A stretch of 64,000 nt of DNA from positions 7,437,001-7,501,000 of the forward strand of contig OY747707.1 of NCBI GenBank assembly GCA_963556495.2, given 5' to 3'. The translations under genes were made by a program, and so were the position numbers. Below, piece after piece: positions 44,293-53,704 of the stretch (position 1 is the first letter of the stretch; each line of letters opens with the position of its first letter). The notes under the pieces were generated by a model. That model saw only the letters and a list, made by a program, of their open reading frames with translations. It was not told where the DNA came from and did no database searches. Origin of the DNA: Valencia hispanica (Eukaryota > Chordata > Actinopteri > Cyprinodontiformes > Valenciidae).

Positions 44293-45208
44293 CAAAGCAC
44301 TACAAATTACACTTATTCTATGGAAAATGTTTAATCAGAAATTACATTTTTATTCAAATGTGGAAAAGAGAATACATGCTAGTTTCCTGGGGGATGTTTA
44401 AAACTTTTAAATAACACCTGTCTTCTACAGCTAAAGATAGTTTATCTCTGCTTACACAAAGATCACAACATTGACTTTCTCTTCATAATTACAATGTGAT
44501 TCAACATTGCCTCTAAATGCCAGAGATATCAACATTTCATGTGAATTTCTAACATTTGCTGAGCAACATTAGGCTCCATTTTAATAAAGCACTGTAATTT
44601 AATGGCCCATTGATGTAATCACTTTATATGTACACTTCCCCTTCTCTAGGGACTAAGTGGATTTAACTGCTCAGTTAATAGAAACATTATGAAGTGATTT
44701 CCGTGTTGCACTCAGAGAAGTCAACTGCTGTAAATGCTTTACAATGAAACAATGATATACAGTGACATACAGTAGATCATGCAGATTATTGAACTTTTCA
44801 TATTCAATCCTGCAGACATGCACCAAATTTTGTTACGTCAACAGGGCCAAATTGACAAACAGAAGAACTGAACTGTAAAACTCTTAGTAAATACATTATT
44901 ATTTGTGCATCAAGAAGTTAACATGTGTTAGCTTAGTATGAGGTGCATAGCAGTACACAATCAGAAATTGGAAGAAATTTCAGTTTTATGCGATATGAGT
45001 TTGGTACAGCAGCAGAATTTTTTTAAATAATTCTTATAAACAGAAAATAATCCTAAAAGAAACAGAGCCGGTAAAATAAAACAAGAATGTTCCCTTATCA
45101 TGGCCGGTCTACTGGACTATTGGCTGTCATAATTCATAAAAACACTTATTAACATACGTACAACAGGTCTGGAGGTTTTCTTTATCATCATGAAATAATT
45201 GTAGCAAG
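44293..45208. other. Spacer with no recognised feature
   Basis: AT-rich. No coding exon or repeat recognised. Confidence 0.4.
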
Positions 45209-46000
45209 TACGGGTAGCGTTAACTGTATATTTTTCATATTTGACCTTTTTTTTTTAAACGATGACGGAAAAATCTGAAGGCCAGCTCATTTTGACAAAT
45301 TCCAGTTCACACCTCTGACCAATTGGTGCAGACGCACAGACATTTCCAACTTTACGCATGGAGTCCAGGTAACTAAATCAATCAAAGAAAGATTCCAATG
45401 AGATCACCTAAGCATTATCTCAGACCTGAACACCGTACCCAATGTATCTCGCTATCTGGGTTCTGACATTGCGTTGAAGAGTTACAGAGGTTTTAAAGTG
45501 CATCAGTGATTGCACTGGATACAGACATGGTGACAGATCACTGCAGCTTTAAAATGATGCAAAAAGAGTGCATGCTGTGAGATTTCCTCCTGCTGAAGCA
45601 ATCAGACAACCGTTGTTCAGAGACCCTTTCTGAATTCAGATCACTTCAATTGGAGAAATGTTCCATGATTTCAAAACTTTGTCTGAAGTGGAGCTAGTAA
45701 TTCCAGTCTCCCATGAGAGCACAAATTCAGGCCTCCATTACGCACAAGCAGTAGCGCAGTTCAGGTCCATGCGGAGCATTCAGACCACAGCAGTTGAAAT
45801 GTTCTTAATTAATACATGTAGCATATTAATCTGCTCGATGGGTGATGGCACAATGTGGATTCTCTGCTCAGTGTGTTCGGATTAAACATTCATCAAAATG
45901 AATAAAAATTAAATACTAATGAAAGTCATTATTAACCTTTTTAAAAGTTGACGGATAAAAATTGATTATGAAGGGATTATGAATGGATTTTTTTGACCCC
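45209..46000 (+). mobile_element. hAT-like element, copy D
   Basis: The longest uninterrupted copy. Its degraded left terminus TACGGGTAGCGTTAAC aligns with CAGGGGCCGCATTAAC of copy A. The body has GATGACGGAAAAATCTGAAG, TTTACGCATGGAGTCCAGG followed by TAACTAAATCAAT, CCCAATGTATCTCGCTATC, TCAGATCACTTCAATTGG and TGATGGCACAATGTGGATTC. The end runs to TTGATTATGAAGGG…GGATTTTTTTGACCCC, after which the last 60-70 bp of the family are missing or replaced. No transposase. Confidence 0.8.
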
Positions 46001-46014
46001 TTCAGACCCCTGAA

Positions 46015-46885
46015 ATGAATCTTTATCATAATGCATGTACTATGTATAATGTTGTAAAGAGCTTAAATTCTAAATTGTGCAAACTCATTCCGTTATACTC
46101 GTCTTGTCACCAGCATAATACTAGGAACAAGTTGCTGTTAACAGGAAAATATAGGAAATTAAAATGCACTTGTTTCAGCATATGCCACAGTGGTCCAAAA
46201 CTATGGAGTTGGAAGACGAATTAAAACAATCCCCTACTTTAACTATATTTAAAAGGAGACTAAAGAGTCAACTTCTGGAGAGCTATGCTTCTGGTTTCCT
46301 TGCAACTTAGGACTCCTTGGGTCTACAGGTTTCTCTCTGTTCATAGAAAAATGTTCGAGGCACCAAGTATTCACTGATCCACGGTAAGGTGATTGTAGAT
46401 GTTTGGATTGTAACAAGGACCAGACTAGCAATATCTATTTCAATTCTCTTTATCAGACCAATTTGGACTGTCAAAAAGCCTGTGCTGTACAGCCCCGCTG
46501 ATACTTTGGTAGGGTGAAATATTGCTGTATTGTGATGGGAAAAAAAGGGAAAAAAGAAAAAAAAGGAAAAGGGCTAAGAAGAAAGGAGAAGAAAAGTAAA
46601 AAAAGAAAGATATAAATCAATATTACCGTATATTGTCGATATGCCACTTACTCTGTTAAATTCTGCCTTCACTTCTTGGAAGATGTCAGCAGGAGCTACT
46701 TCTATGTGAGCCATTCTTTGATTTGTTTAAACACAAAGTATTTTTGCCCAGGGTTGTGGGTTATGGACCCATGTTAATATGCTTGTAGGTTTTTGGGTGT
46801 CCTTTTTTTCACAATGTAGCATTACTTGATGGTTTGTGAGTTGAATTTCCTGATTGTATGTGCAAAATTGTGAAATAAACTAAAC
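46015..46885 (+). mobile_element. Non-LTR retroelement 3' end, clade uncertain
   Basis: The start reads HQHNTRNKLLLTGKYRKLKC, then SGPKLWSW and, in broken frame, YLKGD, the usual last residues of a LINE ORF2 (…HNTR…PKLWN…FK). A long 3' UTR follows, containing a purine-rich block at 46535-46612, and ends AAATAAACTAAACTAAAATG at about 46880. Its 5' edge meets the end of hAT copy D. Confidence 0.6.
46535..46612 (+). repeat. A/G-rich low-complexity tract
   Basis: An almost pure purine strand (GGGAAAAAAGAAAAAAAAGG-like) within the 3' UTR of the retroelement. Confidence 0.85.
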
Positions 46886-47984
46886 TAAAATGACCGACAA
46901 CAGTAAATTCGACCTTTGCAAGGTATAGAAATGGTAATGGTTTGAGTACAAAATTGGGGGCAACTGGCAAAGATTCAACTGATTTGTAGGCATCTTCACA
47001 AGAGGCTGCTAGTGACAAACAAAAACACAAGCAACAGTTCTGTCTTTCAGTTTCTAATTTATTTCTACACCTCAACAAAATTAAAGAGTGCAAACTAGTC
47101 ACAAAGAAATCTAGCTGTATTTATTTATTTATTCGAAGAAGCTTATTTAAATATTAAATGCTGAAGCTTAGGCTCATTTGTTAGCATCTTATAAAATTTC
47201 TCAGTTTGTTTTTCATGAATACTCTCACTGACAAAAAGAGCCACCAGGTAAAGCACCCAGGAGCACTGGTCTGATCTGGGGACGTAAATAACACTCCAGC
47301 GGACGACTGTATACATAAAACACGATGAATGGAAGGGATTTATACTTTGAGTGGTGTCTGCCTCAAAGGTTCTACCACACGTGAAAGCTCCCGCAGAGAG
47401 AAGAGGGAATTCAACAGAAACTGTGAGATTAAAATTCTCACACCCACCTGTTGGTCTTTTTCTCTGCTGTGTCCTCAAACAACATCAAAGGTTTGTGAAA
47501 TAGGAGAACACAGATATAATTGAGTATACTTTCAAATGTTTACTTCCATTTCATCCTTCCACCATGGCTGTTTGGTTTGTTTATTCACAGAAACACATGA
47601 AAAACACACAAATAGTTAATAGAAACACATACAACTGTAAGGCAGAGGAGCCTTTCACTGTATGGTGGCCTCACAAAACGTTTTTCAACAAAAAAAAATG
47701 AAGTCAAGTCTTTGAGACTTGGCTTTCATGCTTATAACCTTGAAGCTTCTCACTGTGTAGCTTCAACTTAAATTGAGGTTCGAGGTTGTGAGCATGTGGA
47801 TGTGTATAAGCAATAGAAGAAATAGAAAATGGCAATCATCATTTTGTCTGTGCAAAGATTTCCACAGTTTCTCCTCTTCTATCGCTCACTAGATTCATGT
47901 CAAAAATCTGTTGTTTTTAAATGTCAAAAAACTGTAGCAGTGTTTAATTTTTTTAAAAATTACAATCAACATTCTCTCTTCTTT
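46886..47984. other. Spacer with no recognised feature
   Basis: Open frames at 46809-47102 and 47143-47478 on the minus strand have no recognised domains. No repeat identified. Confidence 0.4.
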
Positions 47985-49233
47985 GTTTGCATCCAGTCTT
48001 TTTTCCTCTTGATAATACCCCATAGATTGTCAATGGGGTTTAGGTCCAGCGAGTTGGCTGGCCAGTCAAGCACTGTGATGACATGGGCATAACCAGGTTT
48101 TGGTGTTTCTGGTGGTATGGGCAGGGGCCAGGTCCTGCTAGAAGATGAAATCTGCATCTCCGTACAGATCCTCAGCAGAAGGAATCATGAAGTCCTCTAA
48201 AACATTCTGGTAGACTGATGCAGTGACATTGGATGTAAGAAAGCAGAGTTTACCAACACTTGCACCAAACATTGCACCCCAAATTATGACTGACTGTGGA
48301 TATTTCACACTGGACCTTCAGCATCTTGGGTTCTGTTCCTCACCTGTCTATCTCCAAACCCTTGGACCTTGATTCCCGAATGAAAGGCACACTTCACTTT
48401 CATCGGAAAAGAGGACCCTGAACCACTGACCAACAGTCCAGTCCTTCTTCTCCTTGGCCCAGTTGAGACGCTTCCCAAGTTGGCTCAGGCTCAGAAGTGG
48501 TTTGACCCAAGGAACCCGACACTTGTAGCCCATCTCCCGGATGCATCTGAATGTGGTGGTTTTTGAAGCTGTGTCTCCCGCCTCATTCCACTCTTTCTAA
48601 ATCTCTGCCAGATTCATGAATCTCCTCTGATAATCAGCTGAAGCCCACGGTCAGCTCTTCTGCTGGTGCATCTTCTCCTGCCACATTTTGCCCTTCCACT
48701 AGACTTTCTATTGATATGCTTGGACACAACACTCTGTGAAAATCCAGGCTCCCTAGCTATGATCTTTTGTGGCTTACCCATCCTATGGAGGGTATCAATG
48801 ATGGTCTTCTGGCCAGTTGACAAGTCTGCAGTCTTCCCCATATTGAACCTAGCTAATACAGTTGAACCAAAGTGAAACAATTTAATGACACCTTGGAAAA
48901 CTCGTGCAGATGCTTTGAGTTTAGTAGATGAGTAGTTTGTGACACTCAGTTTAAAACATTCATGCCCTGTAAAATTTGGGCTGATTTCTTCACAGTATTC
49001 TGATGTTTTGAATTCCTGTTTTCGTTGGTTTTATGAGCTGGAAGCCCAAATTATATACAAATTAAGAACTAAATACTTGAAATCTTTTAAGTTGTGGATC
49101 TATAATGAATGAATCTATAATCTTAATGATTTTTTCTTTTATATAATCTATGGAAGTTTACCATTTTGAATGGAATTATGGAAATAGATAAACTTTTCAA
49201 TGATACTCAAATTTTTTGGAAAGGGTCTGTGTA
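47985..49233 (-). mobile_element. Tc1-like transposon, same family as 3452-4491, one end lost
   Basis: The terminus at 49233 is TA followed, on the minus strand, by CACAGACCCTTTCCAAAAAA, then TATCATTGAAAAGTTTATC and TTATAGATTCATTCATTATA. It encodes on the minus strand both a DNA-binding domain and a catalytic domain. The transposase stops after KRKKDW near 47990 and the second inverted repeat is missing. The (TA)n run that starts 13 bp beyond its end may have grown from the target TA. Confidence 0.88.
48000..48841 (-). pseudogene. Tc1-like transposase with DNA-binding domain
   Basis: Begins at 48841 with MGKTADLSTGQKTIIDTLHR, then KPQKIIAREPGFSQSVVSKH, the paired-like helix-turn-helix that binds the inverted repeats, and GRAKCGRRRCTSRRADRGL, the AT-hook/linker region. 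After frame breaks it continues MGYKCRVPWVKPLLS, NWAKEKKDWTVGQWFRVLF with first Asp in FSDESEVCLSFGN, then WPANSLDLNPIDNLWG. Defects: TAG replaces a CAG codon just before QDLAPAHT (second Asp), and the third catalytic position is Asp (PIDNLWG) instead of the Glu found in the 3.5-kb copy. The C-terminus is cut off. Confidence 0.9.
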
Positions 49234-49243
49234 TAGAAGACAC

Positions 49244-49245
<2 letters not shown>

Positions 49246-49316
<71 letters not shown>
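49246..49316. repeat. (AT)n microsatellite
   Basis: About 35 uninterrupted AT units between the Tc1 end and a probable hAT-type terminus. Confidence 0.95.
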
Positions 49317-49319
<3 letters not shown>

Positions 49320-50617
49320 GGTTGTCATGAGATTAAAAACTTTGAGATTAATTTATTATGATCTGTAATTAATTAATCTAATTAATCTCTTTTCTAATCT
49401 CACCTAATAATTGCTGAGAAAAGCCCTCATCTTGAGGTATTTTCTTTTAAATTCATTACATTATTATGGTAAAACAAAAGTTTGATATATGTATAATTTA
49501 AAAAACTGGCTTTATGAAGTCATTTATTGTATTTAACAGACTTGAACAGATGCAGTCCCAGCCATTAACATTCTGCTGTTTTTGTGACTAGTCCCAAGTG
49601 GTACCTTCTGCTTCGAGTATTCGCAATTCATTAGCCTTCTGGACGCATTGAGGTAAATATATTATCTGAGTCCAGCTGTATTACGGGTTACAACATCACT
49701 TAATATATGCATTATTTTTGATAGCGATGGCTTGCCATACCGGTTTGACCTGGGCGGCCGGGTGGAGCTGCAGCGTGCGGTGCAGACTGGTTGCCTGCTG
49801 TGTGAGCTCTGAGTCGGTAGAGCGCCCCGCTGCTTTGTGAGAAGAGCAACAATGTTACATGCTTCACCCAAAAGTTTCCAATAACCCCGTAAAAATTAGC
49901 TACATTTGCCGCTGGCTGTTTTTTTGGGCCACCTTTTAGCCCTCTTTGAAAACTTCGTAGATACACCCCTGCTCAGCAGTCTTGTTGCTGTATTTTTAAG
50001 CTTATATAAACGCTATTTTTCAAGCATTAATATCTGTAATCATTTTGAACATGAATGTACTGAATTAAACTCACTTCAAGGTTAAACACAGTGAGTCTGA
50101 CACATTAATAAATACTGTTATTAAGTCAAACTCTAAGAGGAGTCGTTGTTTCTTTCAGATTTTTTCAGGTTTGTTTTGTTTGTTCTGCTGCTGAAAAATC
50201 TCCCCATCCATAGCTGAAGTCTATGAAGTTCTGGTGCTGCTAAGGGGAAAAGCAAAGTGCCAGTTATGGGCCGGAAGCAAGCTTGCAATGTGCACACAAA
50301 TTTTTTTTTTTACTCCGGGGCTTTATGGAGCTGTAGTGAGAGACAGATCAATAGGAAGACACAGATGCAACACCTTTTGTTTTAAAGAATAATTTTTAAA
50401 AAGTTATATATTAACAAGGTTGGAGGAGAAGCACATCGGACTGAAGATTTTAAACTTTTCGCCGGAACAATTTCAGAAGACGTTGGTCATATCCGACGTG
50501 TTTTCATAAATACTGCTTTTAATAACGACGCAGGACAGTGTCTCAATTCGAGGGACGTGGGAAAAGTGATGAAAATGCGGGACTGTCCCACACAAAGCGG
50601 GACATGTGGTCATCCTA
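49317..50617. mobile_element. Two probable DNA-transposon ends with unassigned DNA between
   Basis: The left begins TAGGGTTGTCATGAGATTAA and continues with TTAATTAATCTAATTAATCT, resembling a widespread hAT-type end ('TAGGGTTGTCA…ATTAATCG'). The right end, read on the minus strand from 50617, is TAGGATGACCACATGTCCCG, then CTTTGTGTGGGACAGTCCCG, another known style of DNA-transposon terminus. The two termini do not match each other and no target duplication frames them, so they are probably from different elements. The middle (49700-49970) is locally GC-rich and unassigned. Confidence 0.4.
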
Positions 50618-51077
50618 CACTCAACAATCTGGAACGGGCTAGATCAGGGGTCATGGCGTTTTTTAGAATGCTGATGGAAAAATCGGAAAGCCGCCCGTCA
50701 TTTTGACACATTACGCTTCACACATCTGACCATTTGGTGCCGACAGCAAGACATTTTCAACTTTACGCACGGAGTACAGGTAAGTAAATCAATCAACAAA
50801 AAAAAAGATTCCCATCAGAGCCTCTGAGCATCATCTCACACGCTAACACTGTAGTCAATGCATCTTGCTAACCATGAGCTCACAGCAGCTGGTCACAGAC
50901 ACTCCAAATAGCCTGGTGTTGTGCCGACCACCAGTGCTGCTGGATTTCCCCCCACTGGAACGAGAGGAAACAGCTCGTTCATAGATTCTTTTCAACTTCT
51001 GAGCACTTCAAGTGGAGAAATGTTCCCTGAGCTTTGGCTGAAGTGGCATTTGTAAATCCAGTCTCCAGTATGTGTGA

Positions 51078-51148
51078 GTGTGCATGCGTGCCCGTGTGTG
51101 TAGGTAGGTAATTTTTCCCCAAAAAGGGGAAATCATTTTTGTCCAGTG

Positions 51149-51238
<90 letters not shown>

Positions 51239-51545
51239 TTAGATTAAAACAAAACAATAACAAATAAATTATTTAGGAAACATCTTGGATGTTACTAGTG
51301 AACAGTCTTATGGCTGCAGGGACAAACGATCTCCTGAACCTCTCAGTCCTGCATCTCAGAGAGATCAACCTATCACTGCAGATGCTTCTCTGGCTAGTCA
51401 GGACATCATGGAGAGGGTGTTTTGTATTAGCCAGAAAGCCCTGCAGCTTCCTCCTCATCTGCCTCTCCACCCCAATTCTTACAGGGTCCATCTCCCGACC
51501 CAGCCCATAACTGGCCTTTTTGACCAGTTTGTCCAGAGGGCTGCA
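51078..51545 (-). mobile_element. LINE 3' end inserted in hAT copy E
   Basis: Minus-strand reading MDPVRIGVERQMRRKLQGFL, then SLRCRTERFRRSFVPAAIRL is the C-terminal signature of a fish LINE ORF2 (RCRTERF…SFVPxAIRL). Past the stop come an A-rich stretch and a (TA)n array, taken as the expanded 3' tail. CTCCAGTATG (51070) and CTGCAGTGTG (51540) on either side look like a diverged 10-bp target duplication. Confidence 0.7.
51152..51236. repeat. (TA)n microsatellite
   Basis: About 42 uninterrupted TA units at the 3' end of the minus-strand LINE fragment. Confidence 0.95.
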
Positions 51546-51960
51546 GTGTGGCAGCAGATGCAGCCTCCAGAACAGAATCTATACCCCCATGAGAAGTCAT
51601 CAGTCCAAGGCAAAAGTCTAAAACCTCATGACAATAACATCTGCTGCAATCCCACTTGAGACATTTGATTACACGCAATTCAGGTCCATGTGAACCAGAA
51701 GGAAGTTGTGAGACTGAGCCTTCAGGCCATAGCAGGTGTTCATTTTTAATACATGTATTCATCTGCTCAATGTGTGACAGCACGATGTGGATTCTTCGTT
51801 CAGCTCGTTCGGATTGAATATTAAGTAAAATTTATGAAAATATAAATACAATTGCATATGTCATCATAATTATTTAAAACATTTATGGGTAACAATTGAT
51901 TATGATGGTATTTTTTTGGGACAAAATGATGGACAGCGAAAAAGTCTAGCACAGCCTCTG

Positions 51961-52301
51961 GGGCAAATCTGGACTCATCAAACCACACAACCTTCTTCCA
52001 TTGCTCCAGAGTCCAATCTTTATGCTCCCTAGTAAAGCGAAGATTTTTTCTCACCACATTTCTTAGTTGAAGATGATTGTTCTCCACTTTCCTTCCAGGT
52101 ATCAGTAATGTGTTGTGCAGTTCTTTTTCAAATTTTAGTAGTTTCCGCAATTTCCTTCGAAGTTTTCATTGCGGATAGCTACATTGGAATTAAATCACTC
52201 GTTTCCAGCTGAAAGATAATTGTCCATGCGGTGGTTATCCAGCAGGAGGCTCATACCTATTTTTTTATTTATGTGGCAGCTTTTTGTTTGGCCAGGCAGT
52301 G
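51961..52301 (-). pseudogene. Tc1-like transposase fragment with one terminus
   Basis: On the minus strand the terminus CACTGCCTGGCCAAAC begins at 52301, followed after about 160 bp by LRNVVRKNLRFTREHKDWTL, then EQWKKVVWFDESRF, where the first catalytic Asp lies in FDESRF. It ends at the CAGAGG terminus of hAT copy E, so the readable frame that continues past DESRF into hAT sequence is accidental. This is a different Tc1 family from those at 3.5 and 48 kb. Confidence 0.75.
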
Positions 52302-53369
52302 CATCATTATAACGGATTAATCTCATTAAGGCAAGCAATGTTTCTCAACCCTGGTCCTCAGGGTTTACTGTCCTTCAAATTCAAATGATAGCATTAGCTA
52401 CTGCATACCATCCAGTACTGGAGAAGCCTGCTAATCACTTATTCATTAAGTTCAGGTGTGTGGCGATAGGGAAACACCTAAAACATACATTGAAACACTT
52501 GCTATAAAGTATGCAACTGAGGCTGATTGATTTAGTCGCAGAAATTACCCTTCAGTTTGACATTTGACAGATTTTAGGTTTAACATTATTTTCGTAAAAT
52601 GATAAGAATGTTGATGCTTTTCACAGCCACATCCTCGCAGTCTGTTCGGCTTTAGAAACCAAACATCCAGTAAACCGCTATACTGATGCAGCACATGATA
52701 GCAGTACACAGTGTAACCATCAGACCTTGTCTGTAATGAAATAACAGATAACCCCCTTACCCTCTTCTCTTTCTTTCCCTTTGCCTTTTCTTGATCTTAT
52801 TATCTTGTCTGCCTTTTCAACAAGTTCAGTTTTTTCTCTCATCTATTGTTTTTTTCCCCGTTTCCCTTCGACTGAGCTGTCGGCCTCTCTTTTTCACTGT
52901 GCTTTTATCTCCCTGCCTTTATTCTTTTTCTACTCAGTTTCATGTCCCCCATCTTCCTAAATCTCTCTCTCTTCCTGTCTGTCACGTCCTGTCATCTCAG
53001 TGGATTTGGCTGCTCTGCAGATGTAGGATGGACGATGACTTACTTTCCCTCTCCTGAGCACACCCGGGGTGGGGCAGGCGACAGCCAGGCCCTGAGCAGG
53101 CATTAGCCTGAAACATGGAGCTTGGCGCTAACAGCAAAATTTGGAAAGCTGACAGGAATCACAGCTTTGGGTCAGCAGGGGCAGAGCACTGGAAGAACTC
53201 AGATATTCTTAAATTTAGGACAGGAGGAACCAGGGGAAAGCAACATCTTTCAGGTGAAAAAAAAATCCCAACAGAAAAAATTGTAGACTGGTCTTTATTG
53301 AAAACGTGGAAATGTGTTAGTCAGAGAAATTGTATCATAACTGCTTCGTTGTCTTTGTTTTGTTGTGAA
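52302..53369. other. Spacer with pyrimidine-rich tract
   Basis: 52745-53000 is strongly C/T-rich on the plus strand. It is probably low-complexity or old repeat. No exon recognised. Confidence 0.35.
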
Positions 53370-53704
53370 TACAGGGGACCACATGTATTCGCCTGGGATA
53401 GGGACCATAATCGGCTGCGAATAGCTAAAATCTACAAATACTTGAGACCCCTCTAAAAACATTTATAACTACCTATTCTATTTGTTCAAACACCAAGTAC
53501 ACTGTAATATGCATTAATAAGCACAGGGGAAACTGTCTTAGTAATACAGCAGAAACTAACATCTATTGTCATCCTTATTTCTATTGTTGTTGGTACAGCC
53601 AATTAGCACTGGCAAATCTTTTGCCAATATTTTGGATTACATACCACAAAACAAATTTTGAATTCATTAATACTAAACCATAGATAGGTGGGGGGTTTAC
53701 TGTA
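53370..53704. mobile_element. 335-bp Tigger-like MITE
   Basis: TA at both ends with inverted termini. The left reads TACAGGGGACCACATGTATT, and the right reverse-complemented reads TACAGTAAACCCCCCACCTA. GCGAATAGCTAAAATC and CTTGAGACCCCTCTAAAAAC inside are typical of a Tigger/pogo-type nonautonomous family ('…GCGAATAGCGAAAATC…'). No coding sequence. Confidence 0.65.

Larger units (their letters stand above)
50645..51960 (+). mobile_element. hAT-like element, copy E, with both termini, split by a LINE end
   Basis: The left terminus is CAGGGGTCATGGCG. The right terminus ends CTAGCACAGCCTCTG at 51960 (CAGAGGCTGTGCTAG reversed). The body matches copies A and D on both sides of an insertion at about 51078-51545: AAATCCAGTCTCCAGTATG before it and CTGCAGTGTGGCAGCAGATG after it. 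Flanking octamers GGCTAGAT and GGGCAAAT agree at only five of eight positions, so the target duplication is uncertain. No transposase. Confidence 0.8.

Noticed and set aside
49317..50617. A single 1.3-kb hAT element from TAGGGTTG to CATCCTA
   Set aside because: The two ends match different known terminus styles and no target duplication frames them. They are recorded as two separate ends.
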